This document shows, one piece after another, positions 1-8,859 of a stretch of 57,166 bases of DNA (position 1 is its first letter; the number at the start of each line of letters is the position of its first letter). Source of the stretch: Geoalkalibacter ferrihydriticus DSM 17813 (lineage in GTDB: Bacteria; Desulfobacterota; Desulfuromonadia; Desulfuromonadales; Geoalkalibacteraceae); the NCBI RefSeq assembly GCF_000820505.1, contig NZ_JWJD01000002.1:363535-420700 (forward strand), read 5' to 3'. The notes under the pieces are model-generated. The model was not told the DNA's origin, ran no database searches, and saw only the letters and a program-made list of their open reading frames with translations. A program made the translations under genes and the position numbers.

Positions 1-108
1 GGTACGGCGGCATCGCGTGCGGCAAAAACTCACCTGCGGCTCAAACATTTGCCGCAGCACTCAACCGCCGCACCCTGCGGTACTGTCGGACGGCGCAGCT
101 GAATAGTT
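1..108 (-). repeat. Dispersed repeat, left copy, cut by the window edge
   Basis: Read on the minus strand from base 108, this stretch matches 16056-16160 closely over about 105 bp. Shared blocks include AACTATTCA, CGTCCGACAG, GAGTGCTGCGGCAAATGT and TTTTTGCCGCACGCGATGCC. The right copy ends in an imperfect inverted copy of its own start, so this one probably lacks about 30 bp beyond the window. It lies outside any gene. From 109 to 211 I see nothing beyond a short A-run and the 3' flank of the next gene. Confidence 0.8.
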
Positions 109-211
109 AGACAAAAAAAAGCAGGATGCCTTCACACCCTGATCACAAATCTGGAAACCCTGTCTTTCCGCCGGCCAATTGCTTTCAATCAAGACACCGC
201 AAAAGCGGCGC

Positions 212-640
212 TCAGTGCAGAACTTTCTGAATCGTGTCGTGAACCTGCTTGCGAAAATCGTCCGAGGGGGTCACCACCAGCTCTTTATCGCCGACCTTTG
301 CCGAAAAGCGCTCATCCTGCTGATTAGCCTCGTAGATCTCGCGCAGTTGCTCGGCAACCTGCGCCAGCCTGCGGGGTTCGACCCCGTTTTCCTCGACCAA
401 CGTTTTAAAGTTGTGCACCCGCCCGTCCTCGATCCAGGCAACGCCGAACTTCTTGGGCGGCTTGCCGATGAACACATAAGTGCTGTCTTCACCCGGGATG
501 ACCTCCAGCGGTTGTTTCGCCTCCTCCGCCAAAGTTTGCAACTGGTTGCGGATGTGCTGCAAGTGTCCCGCGGCAACACTGCCATCGTCGAGTCGCGGAT
601 AATCCGGTTTTCCACCCAAAAGCTTGTCTAAAAAACCCAT
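212..640 (-). CDS. Hypothetical protein, 142 aa
   Basis: This is a small soluble protein I do not recognise. It starts MGFLDKLLGGKPDYPRLD and has no signal peptide or membrane segment. A middle stretch resembles a short beta-rich fold (TYVFIGKPPKKFGVAWIEDG), and the C-terminal part is helical and charged. I chose the ATG at 640 because GGAAAGGAG lies 6 bases upstream; a longer in-frame start at 673 has no comparable site. It is the last gene of the minus-strand group that continues with the MscS channel. Confidence 0.75.
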   Translation of the reverse strand: MGFLDKLLGGKPDYPRLDDGSVAAGHLQHIRNQLQTLAEEAKQPLEVIPGEDSTYVFIGKPPKKFGVAWIEDGRVHNFKTLVEENGVEPRRLAQVAEQLREIYEANQQDERFSAKVGDKELVVTPSDDFRKQVHDTIQKVLH

Positions 641-726
641 AAACTGCTCCTTTCCGGCCGACAGAAAGGACACTAAAAAACCATTATATGGAGAATTTCT
701 GTTTTTTCAAGAGCAGTTCCGTGATT

Positions 727-1947
727 TTAATCCGCAGCACGCGTTATGATCTGGCCGATCTCGCGGACGTCCCGGCCACTGGGGGACTGAAAAGCGCGCA
801 GGCCGAACTCGGGCAGTACGGAAAGCAGGTGATCGAAGATGTCTGATTGCACCCCTTCATAATAGACCCAGCGGGTGTCGTTGACGAAAACATAGATTTC
901 CAGGGGCAACCCCTCGGCGGTGGGTGCCAGTTGGCGCACCAGAAAAGTCAAATTTGGGTGAATGTGCGGATGATTGCGCAAATAGGCAACACAGTAGGCA
1001 CGAAAGGTACCGATATTGGTCAGACGCCGGCCGTTGGCCAGCACACTGAACTCTGCATCGGTGACATGTTGCCGATTGTGTTCCTCGATCTCGCGCACTT
1101 TCTGCTCCAGGTAGGGACGCAGCAACCTGATGCCCATGAAGCGCTCAAGCAGTGTATCATCGACAAAACGCACCGTGTTGATGTCGAGGGAAATGGCGCG
1201 CTTGATGCGCCGCCCGCCGCTTTCACTCATGCCCCGCCAGTTTTTGAAGGATGAAGACACCAGCTCATAGGCGGGAATGGCGGTAATGGTCCGGTCCCAG
1301 TTCTGTACGCGCACGGTGGTCAGGGACACATCGATGACATCCCCGTCGGCGCCGTGCTTGGCCATCTCGATCCAATCGCCGGTGCGCACCAGATCCATGG
1401 TGGTGATCTGCACTCCGGCCACCAGCCCAAGCAGCGGATCCTTGAAAATGAAGAGCAGAATTGCCGTGATCGCACCAAGCCCCGAAATGAAATAAACCGG
1501 ACTGCGATCGGCGATCTGCGAGAGTGCCAGGATCAGGCACAGCAGAAACACCACCAGCTTGATGGCCTGGGCCAACCCGCGGATGGGCAAGTGCTGGCGG
1601 GTGGGGCTGGTCAGGTAGATGTCCATGCCCACATTGAGCAGGGCCTCAAACACCCAATAACCGACGAACACGAAATAAACATTATTAAGACGCGTAATGA
1701 ATCTGAAAATCTCGACACTTTCGTCGAGCACCAGGGGCAAGCCCAATGCCAGCACCACCGCCGGCGCCAGATGGGCGGCCCGGTCGAAAACCCGGCGCTG
1801 CGCGAGCAGATTGTCCCACTTGACGGGACTGCGCTCCACAAGTCTCTTGGCCAAGGGCACGAGAACCCAGCGTGCAATATAATAGGAAACAAGGATTGCA
1901 CCCGTCAGTATGGCACCCGGAAGGTACTGCATGAGATCCTGGATCAT
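727..1947 (-). CDS. MscS-family mechanosensitive ion channel
   Basis: A 406-aa membrane protein of the small-conductance mechanosensitive channel family, which opens under membrane tension to release solutes during osmotic downshock. About four hydrophobic segments occupy residues 10-170. They are followed by the MscS pore/beta region (LLGLVAGVQITTMDLVRTGDWIEM, then a VQNWDRTITAIPAYELVSSSFKNW stretch), which is the usual family signature. The C-terminal 150 residues form the cytoplasmic vestibule-like domain. The length and the DRTITAIP-type motif resemble the YbdG/MscM branch more than the short MscS. The SD before the ATG is weak. It lies downstream of the M16 terminator and is probably transcribed alone or with the 212-640 gene. 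Confidence 0.9.
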   Translation of the reverse strand: MIQDLMQYLPGAILTGAILVSYYIARWVLVPLAKRLVERSPVKWDNLLAQRRVFDRAAHLAPAVVLALGLPLVLDESVEIFRFITRLNNVYFVFVGYWVFEALLNVGMDIYLTSPTRQHLPIRGLAQAIKLVVFLLCLILALSQIADRSPVYFISGLGAITAILLFIFKDPLLGLVAGVQITTMDLVRTGDWIEMAKHGADGDVIDVSLTTVRVQNWDRTITAIPAYELVSSSFKNWRGMSESGGRRIKRAISLDINTVRFVDDTLLERFMGIRLLRPYLEQKVREIEEHNRQHVTDAEFSVLANGRRLTNIGTFRAYCVAYLRNHPHIHPNLTFLVRQLAPTAEGLPLEIYVFVNDTRWVYYEGVQSDIFDHLLSVLPEFGLRAFQSPSGRDVREIGQIITRAAD

Positions 1948-1974
1948 GGAGAGTCTTTCACCTCAAGCACATCG

Positions 1975-2006
1975 GAAAAAACGCCGCCGCAAGGGTCGCG
2001 GCGGCG
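1975..2006 (-). terminator. Intrinsic terminator after the M16 peptidase pair
   Basis: On the minus strand the stem CGCCGCCGC pairs perfectly with GCGGCGGCG around a 7-base loop and is followed by six T. It lies 45 bases after the stop of the 2052-3473 gene. Confidence 0.9.
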
Positions 2007-2051
2007 CCTGGGGTTTGGGAGCGGAAGCTCGGCGGATCGCATCAGGGCCCC

Positions 2052-3473
2052 TCAATACTCCAGGGAAAATTCCTTCACCCTCAGGCCCTGCGCGGCCAGC
2101 TCGGCGGCGACGGCTTCGACATCGCCCACCAGCACCAGCATCTGCCCTTCGGGATTGAGATAGCGGCGCGCGGCGCGTTGCACATCGGCGGCGCTCACCT
2201 GCGCCACTCGATCACGGTAGGCTTGCAGATAATCGGCGGGATAGTCGTAAAAATCCAGACGCATGGTCATGGCAACCACATCGTGCTTGTCGGTGAAGCC
2301 GAAGACGAAGCTGTTGATGAGGCTTTCCCGAGCCAGGGTCAGGTCCGCTTCGGACACCGGAAGCTCGCGCATCTGCGTCATGATCTCGCGCTTGATGCCG
2401 ACCACCTCAAGCACGGCGTTGGTGCGGGTTTCGCTTCCGGCGATGAAGAGTCCGGGAAGATGCCGCCCCACCTGGTAAAAAGAATAAACCGAATAGGCCA
2501 GACCCCGATTGGAGCGGATTTCGCGCATCAGGCGCGAATTGAAGCCGCCGCCGCCCAACAGGTAGTTCATGACCCGCACCGCGTACTGATCGGGATTGTC
2601 CTTGTCGATGCCGATCTCGCCGAGCAGAATGGACGTCTGAGGCAGATTGCGCGGTACGACCCAGGTCTGGGGGGCGTCCACAGATTCCAGGGGGGGAATC
2701 GCCTGCGGATCAAGATCAGCCCTGGGCCAACCACCGAAATGTGCATCGAGCAGTGCGAGAAGGCGATCGCGGTCGAAGTCGCCGCTGATGCCGACCCAGA
2801 GGTTGTTGGGATGCACATGGGTGCGGTGAAAGGCCTTGAGATCCTCGCGCGCTATCGCGTTGACGGTGGCCACCGTGGCACTGCGTCCCAGGGGATGCTC
2901 GCCGTAGAGGCTGCGTGCCAGAACCCGGCGCGCCAGATTTCCTGGATCATCGTTCTGCCGGCGGATTCCCTCAAGAGCCTGGCGTCTGGCCACTTCCAGA
3001 CGCGCAGGATCAAAGTGCGGCCGGCGCAGGACATCGGCAAGAAGTTCCAGGCCCTCCTCCAGATCATCAGAGCGCAGCGACATGCTCAGAGTCACGGCAT
3101 AGGTGTCGGCCGCGGCACTGAGATTGGCCGCGCGCATGTCCAGAAATTCATCCAGGGCAGCGGGATCGCGTTCACCTGCTCCGCCACTGCGCAGCAGGGC
3201 GGCGTAAAGATCGGTACGCCCCACCAACTCCGGGGCATCACCGATGGAACCCGCGCCGATCATCACCGTCAACTCGACCAGGGGCAGTTCGTGATCTTCC
3301 TGGACGTAAAGGCGCAAGCCGTTGGCCAGGGTCAGGCGCTCCACCTCAGGTACGTGAAATTCCAGGGGCGCAAAGGTCAGTTCGCGCGGAGAGGACGGCA
3401 CCTGGGGCGCAGCGCATCCCCAGGCGAAAAACACCAAGAAGACAAACATCCACAAGCGTGCCGGAAACATCAT
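2052..3473 (-). CDS. M16 family peptidase-like lipoprotein, inactive-type partner
   Basis: A 473-aa protein with a lipoprotein signal: a hydrophobic stretch ends in AWGC, so it is probably anchored in a membrane facing the periplasm. It has the two M16 (insulinase/pitrilysin) halves. In the N-terminal half the zinc motif HxxEH is missing; the equivalent region reads GRTDLYAALLRSGG. The C-terminal half keeps the RSNRGLAYSVYSF segment, the Arg/Tyr-bearing region typical of the non-catalytic subunit. It overlaps the catalytic M16 gene upstream by an ATGA, indicating translational coupling. In this family such pairs usually work as a heterodimer with one active zinc site; that pairing is inferred here. 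Confidence 0.9.
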   Translation of the reverse strand: MMFPARLWMFVFLVFFAWGCAAPQVPSSPRELTFAPLEFHVPEVERLTLANGLRLYVQEDHELPLVELTVMIGAGSIGDAPELVGRTDLYAALLRSGGAGERDPAALDEFLDMRAANLSAAADTYAVTLSMSLRSDDLEEGLELLADVLRRPHFDPARLEVARRQALEGIRRQNDDPGNLARRVLARSLYGEHPLGRSATVATVNAIAREDLKAFHRTHVHPNNLWVGISGDFDRDRLLALLDAHFGGWPRADLDPQAIPPLESVDAPQTWVVPRNLPQTSILLGEIGIDKDNPDQYAVRVMNYLLGGGGFNSRLMREIRSNRGLAYSVYSFYQVGRHLPGLFIAGSETRTNAVLEVVGIKREIMTQMRELPVSEADLTLARESLINSFVFGFTDKHDVVAMTMRLDFYDYPADYLQAYRDRVAQVSAADVQRAARRYLNPEGQMLVLVGDVEAVAAELAAQGLRVKEFSLEY

Positions 3474-4969
3474 TGCTCCTGCGCCTCCCTTTCAAGTGTC
3501 ACCAGGGTCCGGTTGCCGGCATGCAGCCAGCGCCGTGCCGTGTCCATCACATCCTGCGCGCCGATCTCGGCAATGATCTCGTCATAGGTCAGCACGTAGC
3601 GCCAGTCACCGGCAACGCTCTGGTAGAAGGTCAGCATCCGCGCCAGGCCCTCATTTCCGCGCAAAAAACGCAACCGATCAGTGCGCAGGCGATTGGTGGC
3701 CCGCTCCAACTCGGCCGCGCTGACCGGTTCACGACCCAGGCGTTCAAGTTCGGCATAGATGGCGGCTTCCACCTCTGCGGTGGTATGCGGATGTCGGGGC
3801 GTGGCGGTAATCACGAACAGGTTGGGATAACGCGAACCTGGAGCACTGAAGGTCTGCACCGCGGTGACAAGCTGCTGCTCCAGCACCAGGCTGCGGTACA
3901 GCCGCGAGCTGCGGCCCTGGCCCAGAACCTGATTGATGAGGTCGAACACGTAATCGTCATGTTCGGGCAGAGTCGGTTTGTGAAAGGCGATGGCCAGTTG
4001 CGGCTCGGCGTCGAAGGTGACCTGAATACGCTTTTCGCCGCGTTGCGGCGGTTCAACATCAGAAACCGCCGGCACCGGCAAACCGGACGGAATATCGCCG
4101 AAATACCGCGCGATCATCGCGATGGCCGCCGGTGGATCGATATCTCCGACCAGCGCAATCACGGTGTTGACCGGCCCGTAATAGCGATGGAGAAAATCGC
4201 GGGTCTGCTCCAGGGTGAGATTTTCGATGTCCGAGCGCCAGCCGATGATGGGGTTGCGATAGGGATGCAGAGTAAAGGCGTTGGCGAACAGATGCTCGAA
4301 GAGCATGCCGCGCGGATTGGTCTCGTAGGCGCGATAACGTTCCTCCATGACCACATCGCGCTCGGTGTAGAATTCGCGCAGCACGGGATTTTTCATGCGG
4401 TCGGATTCGATAGCCGCCCAAAGTTCGAGCTTGTTGGCCGGCAGGTTGATGAGGTAGGTGGTCAGGTCGCGGCTGGTGAAGGCATTGTAGCCCACCCCGC
4501 CGTGCTCGGCGTAGATGCGGGCGAACTCATCCTTGACCACGAATTGCTGGTGCTCCTGCTGCAGATCGGCCAATTCTTTTTCCAGGGCGGCGATTTCCTC
4601 GGGATCGGCATCGCGGCGAGCGCGCAGGGCATCCAGGCGACTGCCGACCTCTTCGATGCGCTCGAGCAGGGGTTTTTCCTTGGCATAGTCCGTCGTGCCG
4701 ATTGTTTTGGTGCCCTTGAACAGCATGTGTTCCAGCATATGCGCCATGCCGCGATGTTCGCTGGTTTCATGGACCGATCCCACGCCAAGGGTGATGTAGG
4801 CGGTAAAAGTGGGCGCCTCGGGACGCGGCACCATGAGTAATTTAAGCCCATTGGCGAACTCATGCTCGACGACCCGGTCTTCCAGGGTGGCCGCCGAGAT
4901 CGGTGTCACCCAGAACAGCAGACAGAAAAAAACGGCCAGGGGCCGTCGGGAAACAAAGAAAAATCTCAC
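3470..4969 (-). CDS. M16 family zinc metallopeptidase, catalytic subunit
   Basis: A 499-aa exported peptidase of the insulinase family. The N-terminus (MRFFFVSRRPLAVFF... ending PISA) is a signal peptide. The inverted zinc motif HMLEH is present in HRGMAHMLEHMLFKGT, with the downstream glutamate region in the YNAFTSRDLTTY block. Later comes an M16 C-terminal half with EMBARGO-free structure typical of the family (RGMLFEHLFANAFTLHPYR). I chose GTG at 4969 because GGAG lies 6 bases before it; an in-frame TTG at 4975 would abut the SD. It probably cleaves peptides in the periplasm together with the inactive-type partner encoded immediately downstream. Lon lies just upstream on the same strand. 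Confidence 0.92.
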   Translation of the reverse strand: MRFFFVSRRPLAVFFCLLFWVTPISAATLEDRVVEHEFANGLKLLMVPRPEAPTFTAYITLGVGSVHETSEHRGMAHMLEHMLFKGTKTIGTTDYAKEKPLLERIEEVGSRLDALRARRDADPEEIAALEKELADLQQEHQQFVVKDEFARIYAEHGGVGYNAFTSRDLTTYLINLPANKLELWAAIESDRMKNPVLREFYTERDVVMEERYRAYETNPRGMLFEHLFANAFTLHPYRNPIIGWRSDIENLTLEQTRDFLHRYYGPVNTVIALVGDIDPPAAIAMIARYFGDIPSGLPVPAVSDVEPPQRGEKRIQVTFDAEPQLAIAFHKPTLPEHDDYVFDLINQVLGQGRSSRLYRSLVLEQQLVTAVQTFSAPGSRYPNLFVITATPRHPHTTAEVEAAIYAELERLGREPVSAAELERATNRLRTDRLRFLRGNEGLARMLTFYQSVAGDWRYVLTYDEIIAEIGAQDVMDTARRWLHAGNRTLVTLEREAQEQ

Positions 4970-5059
4970 GGTCAACTCCTACGGAAATAAAAGAAACAGA
5001 AGGGCCGAGGAAAAGCTTAACTTTTTCGCCCGCCGGGAGCAAGCCCTCTATGGTGATTC

Positions 5060-7444
5060 TCAGGCGTGGGGACCGGCCGCCGGAGGATACGAATCGCTCA
5101 AATCACCGCGACGGAAACGCACGGACGCGGGCAACAGAGCGGTTTCGACGACTTCCTCCATGGACGAGACAAAACGCAACGCCATCTCCTTGCGCACCTG
5201 CTCGCTCAACTCCTCGACATGGGCACGATTGCGCTCGGGCAGCAGCACGATGCGCGCGCCGGCGCGGTGCGCCGCAAGCACCTTTTCCTTGACGCCGCCG
5301 ATGGGCAGAATACGCCCCGTCAGGGTCAGCTCCCCGGTCAGAGCCACTTGGCGGCGGGCTGGACGCCCGGTGAGCAGCGAGATGACGGCCAGGGCGATGG
5401 TGACCCCGGCCGAGGGTCCATCCTTGGGGATCGACCCGGCAGGCACATGGATATGCAGATCGCAGGTTTCAAACACGCCGGAGTCGATGCCGAACTCCCG
5501 CGCATGAGCGCGCACGAAAGACAAGGCAGTCCGCGCCGACTCCTGCATGACCTCACCGAGGCTTCCGGTCAGGGTCAGCTCTTTTTTGCCCGGCATCTGC
5601 GAGGCTTCAACAAACAGGATATCGCCACCGGTCTCCGTCCAGGCGAGGCCGGTGGCGACTCCGACCCGGTCCTGCTCGCCGGCCACTTCCGCAAAAAACT
5701 TGCGCGGACCGAGCAACTCAGCGACCAGATCGGCGTTTACGCGCACGCGCGGAGTCCGTCCCTGGGTGATTTCGCGCGCCAACTTGCGACACACTGCGGC
5801 GATCTGCCGCTCAAGATGACGGACCCCGGCCTCGCGTGTGTAATCGCCGATAATGCGCTGCACGGCTTGCGCTTCGAAATCGACGGGATAATCGATCAGC
5901 CCGTTCTCTTCGATCTGCTTGGGAATCAGGTAGCGAAACGCGATCTGCTCCTTTTCTTCCTCGCTGTAGCCCGGCAGCCGGATCGTCTCCATGCGGTCGC
6001 GCAGAGCGCTGGGGACGGGATCCAGAATGTTGGCGGTGGTGATGAACATGACCTTGGAGAGATCGAAGGCGACGTCGAGGTAATGGTCGTTGAAGGAATT
6101 ATTCTGCTCAGGGTCGAGCACCTCCAGCAAAGCGGAGGCCGGATCTCCGCGAAAGTCCTGACCGATCTTGTCGACCTCGTCGAGCATGAAGACCGGATTG
6201 TTCGCCTCGGCACGACAGATTTCCTGAATGATGCGCCCCGGCAGCGCACCGATATAGGTGCGCCGGTGGCCGCGGATTTCCGCCTCGTCCTTCATGCCGC
6301 CTAGGGCAATGCGGATAAATTTGCGCCCCAGGGCCCGGGCGATGGAGCGTCCCAGGGAGGTCTTGCCGACCCCCGGCGGCCCGACGAAGCACAGAATCGG
6401 CCCCTTGCTCTGCTTGCGCAGGGAGCGCACCGCCAGGTATTCGAGAATCCGGTCCTTGACGTCCTTGAGATCGAAATGATCCTCGTCGAGAATCTCCTGG
6501 GCACGGTTGATGTCGAGCTGATCCTCGGTGCCGTGGCTCCAGGGAACCGCGCACAGATATTCGATATAGGTGCGCGACACCGTATATTCAGGGCTGGCGG
6601 CATTGATACGCTCCAGGCGCTGCAACTCTTTTTCGGCGATCTTGCGGATCGGCTCGGGCATGCCGGCTTTTTCGATGCGCCGGCGGAATTCGCCCAGTTC
6701 TCCTTGACGCGGGTCATCGTCGCCGAGTTCTTCCTGAATCTGCTTCATCTGCTCACGCAGCAGAAATTCCTTCTGCGTCTTGCCGATGCGCTTACTGACT
6801 TCAGTCTGAATTTCGCCACGGACCTGCTGCTTCTGCACTTCGCTGGAAAGCAGCAGATAAACATCCTTGAGGCGCTCCAGGGGATGCAAAGCCTCAAGCA
6901 CCCGCTGCTGCACGGCGGGCGGCACGCTCAGGTAAACGGTGATGAGATCGGCAAGGCGACCGGGGTCCTCGATGCGATCCACCATCTGCATGACATCGCC
7001 CGGCAAGGGGCGCCCGTGGGACAGGGCGATTTTGAGCATGGCGTTGACGCTCTGCACCAGAGCTTCGGAGACCAGGCTGCGCTCGACGGTCTCCTCCAGA
7101 GGCTCGACCTGCGCGATGACGAAGGGAACCCGCTGCACGGCGCGACCCAGGCGCACCCGCTTAAGACCCTCGACCATGACCTTGGCGCCGCCTTCCGGCA
7201 GGCGGAACACCTGGGTGATGCGACAGGCGGTACCCACCGGGGCGAGGTTCTCCAAGCGGCACGTTTCTCCGCCCCGCGCACAATAAAAAAGACCGATGAC
7301 CTGGTTGCCACCCATGGCTTCTTCCACCACGGGCATGGCTTCGATGCCGACAAACAGAGGGAAAACCATATAGGGGAAAACAACCTGGTCGCGCAGGGGA
7401 AAAATGGGAACGATCTCCGGAAAGTCGTCGTCGCGAGCAATCAT
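5060..7444 (-). CDS. lon: ATP-dependent Lon protease (endopeptidase La)
   Basis: A 794-aa cytoplasmic serine protease that unfolds and degrades damaged and regulatory proteins. Order of domains: N-terminal LON substrate domain ([20 protein letters not shown] onward, about residues 1-210), a helical linker, an AAA+ ATPase (Walker [10 protein letters not shown], Walker [12 protein letters not shown], about 350-540) and the peptidase domain (about 590-780). The peptidase domain has the catalytic Ser in PKDGPSAG and Lys in [14 protein letters not shown]. The length is normal for the family. The ATG at 7444 has AGGGGG six bases upstream; the TTG six bases further up would abut the SD. A good sigma-70 promoter lies upstream on the same strand. 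Confidence 0.97.
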   Translation of the reverse strand: MIARDDDFPEIVPIFPLRDQVVFPYMVFPLFVGIEAMPVVEEAMGGNQVIGLFYCARGGETCRLENLAPVGTACRITQVFRLPEGGAKVMVEGLKRVRLGRAVQRVPFVIAQVEPLEETVERSLVSEALVQSVNAMLKIALSHGRPLPGDVMQMVDRIEDPGRLADLITVYLSVPPAVQQRVLEALHPLERLKDVYLLLSSEVQKQQVRGEIQTEVSKRIGKTQKEFLLREQMKQIQEELGDDDPRQGELGEFRRRIEKAGMPEPIRKIAEKELQRLERINAASPEYTVSRTYIEYLCAVPWSHGTEDQLDINRAQEILDEDHFDLKDVKDRILEYLAVRSLRKQSKGPILCFVGPPGVGKTSLGRSIARALGRKFIRIALGGMKDEAEIRGHRRTYIGALPGRIIQEICRAEANNPVFMLDEVDKIGQDFRGDPASALLEVLDPEQNNSFNDHYLDVAFDLSKVMFITTANILDPVPSALRDRMETIRLPGYSEEEKEQIAFRYLIPKQIEENGLIDYPVDFEAQAVQRIIGDYTREAGVRHLERQIAAVCRKLAREITQGRTPRVRVNADLVAELLGPRKFFAEVAGEQDRVGVATGLAWTETGGDILFVEASQMPGKKELTLTGSLGEVMQESARTALSFVRAHAREFGIDSGVFETCDLHIHVPAGSIPKDGPSAGVTIALAVISLLTGRPARRQVALTGELTLTGRILPIGGVKEKVLAAHRAGARIVLLPERNRAHVEELSEQVRKEMALRFVSSMEEVVETALLPASVRFRRGDLSDSYPPAAGPHA

Positions 7445-7515
7445 TGCCAACCCCCTGTTTACGGAACCGGTTCATTAGGAAGGAATTGAGGAATATCAGT
7501 CTCTTAGTCACTCAA

Positions 7516-7543
7516 ATCATAGCAGCGCCCCCAGGGGTGTCAA
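7516..7543 (-). promoter_or_regulatory. Sigma-70 promoter for lon
   Basis: On the minus strand TTGACA (7543-7538) is separated by 16 bases from TATGAT (7521-7516). The transcript would begin about 65 bases before the lon start. A C-rich spacer makes a heat-shock sigma-32 reading possible, but the match to sigma-70 is better. Confidence 0.65.
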
Positions 7544-7560
7544 GCGATGCGCAAAGGGCT

Positions 7561-7589
7561 TTGACAAATGCGGTGCGCAATGATTTACT
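7561..7589 (+). promoter_or_regulatory. Candidate promoter for pfkA, with a long leader
   Basis: TTGACA (7561-7566), a 17-base spacer and TTTACT (7584-7589) would start a transcript about 160 bases before pfkA. The leader holds a 12-bp direct repeat, GTTCATTTGCGC, at 7596-7607 and 7694-7705 (98 bp apart). There is no gene in the 7445-7758 gap; it carries the two divergent promoters and this repeat. Confidence 0.45.
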
Positions 7590-7758
7590 CAACACGTTCA
7601 TTTGCGCGCAAGGGCCTGGGACGCGCACTTCCGGGATGGTCGCAGATTTGGATTCTACCTTTTCCTTGTGCGCCTTGATCCCGATTTTTCCGTGTTCATT
7701 TGCGCAACCCAAACCTCGGGTTATGCAATAAATCGTCAAATCAATCAGGAGTCTTTTC

Positions 7759-8721
7759 ATGAAACGTATTGCCGTATTGACCAGCGGGGGCGATTGCTCG
7801 GGGATGAACGCCACCATTCGCGCCGTGGTGCGCTCGGGACTCTGCGCCGGGCTCGACGTGGTGGGCATCAAAAAAGGCTACCGCGGACTTATCGACCGTG
7901 ATTATTTTATGATGAACACCAAGTCGGTGAGCAACACTCTGCAACGCGGCGGCACCTTTCTGCAGAGCGCGCGCTGCAAGGAAATGATGGAAACGGCCGG
8001 CCAGGATGTGGCGGCGAACAACCTCAAGGGCATGGGCGTCGAGGGTCTGGTGGTCATCGGCGGCGACGGCAGCATGCGCGGCGCCAAAACCCTCATGGAC
8101 CGGGGCATCAAGGTCATCGGTATCCCCGCCTCCATCGACAACGACATTCCCTTTACCGACATGTCCCTGGGAGTCGACACGGCCCTCAACAACATCATTT
8201 ATGCCGTCGACTGTCTGAAGGACACCGCTTCGAGCCACGACCGCGCCTTCATCGTCGAGGTCATGGGGCGCAACTGCGGGTATCTGACCCTGGTCGCTTC
8301 CATCGCCTGCGGCGCCGAACACGCCCTGATTCCCGAAGTCCCTTACAACATCGGTGACATCTGCGAAAATCTGCGCAAGCGTTATCGCGAAGGGCGCGAC
8401 AATTCGATCATCATGGTCGCCGAAGGGGTGGCGAGTGCTCAGGAAATCTCCGAGCAGATCAAGCACCACATCCGCTTCGAATCGCGCATCATGGTTCTCG
8501 GCCATTACCAGCGTGGCGGCTCGCCCACGTCCTTCGACCGCCTGCTCGGCTCGCGCTTCGGCCAAGGGTCTGTGGAAGCTTTGTTGAACGGCGAAAGCGG
8601 CAAAATGGTCGGTCTTTCCGGCAATCACCTGCAATTCACCGAATTCGACAAGATCTTTAACGCCCCCATGCGCCCCCTCAATGAGAACATGGTGAAACTG
8701 GCGCACAAATTGGATATTTAG
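7759..8721 (+). CDS. pfkA: 6-phosphofructokinase (ATP type)
   Basis: A 320-aa cytoplasmic glycolytic enzyme that phosphorylates fructose 6-phosphate to fructose 1,6-bisphosphate. The N-terminal LTSGGDCSGMNATIR binds the nucleotide. GGDGSMRGA has Gly rather than the second Asp of PPi-dependent enzymes, which supports ATP use. The catalytic ASIDNDI block carries the acidic residues; the position that is Gly in E. coli PfkA and Lys in PPi enzymes is Ala here, so donor preference is slightly less certain. FIVEVMGRNCG and the late MVLGHYQRGGSPTSFDR motif are family hallmarks. The start has AGGAG 8 bases upstream. A strong terminator follows. Confidence 0.95.
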   Translation: MKRIAVLTSGGDCSGMNATIRAVVRSGLCAGLDVVGIKKGYRGLIDRDYFMMNTKSVSNTLQRGGTFLQSARCKEMMETAGQDVAANNLKGMGVEGLVVIGGDGSMRGAKTLMDRGIKVIGIPASIDNDIPFTDMSLGVDTALNNIIYAVDCLKDTASSHDRAFIVEVMGRNCGYLTLVASIACGAEHALIPEVPYNIGDICENLRKRYREGRDNSIIMVAEGVASAQEISEQIKHHIRFESRIMVLGHYQRGGSPTSFDRLLGSRFGQGSVEALLNGESGKMVGLSGNHLQFTEFDKIFNAPMRPLNENMVKLAHKLDI

Positions 8722-8748
8722 AGGTTGTCCATTGTCTTTGATCCTGTC

Positions 8749-8795
8749 CTCCTTGCCGGCAGCGTTTCTTCGCCGCCGGCAAGGAGCCTTTCCCC
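8749..8795 (+). terminator. Intrinsic terminator after pfkA
   Basis: CTCCTTGCCGGC (8749-8760) pairs perfectly over 12 bp with GCCGGCAAGGAG (8775-8786) around a 14-base loop. It is followed by CCTTTCCCC rather than a clean T-run, so termination may be partial. Confidence 0.7.
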
Positions 8796-8859
8796 ATTTC
8801 CTCTTCTTGCCGTATAATTGATTCCTTTGTCCGTCATCATTTCGCAAAGGATCCTCTGT

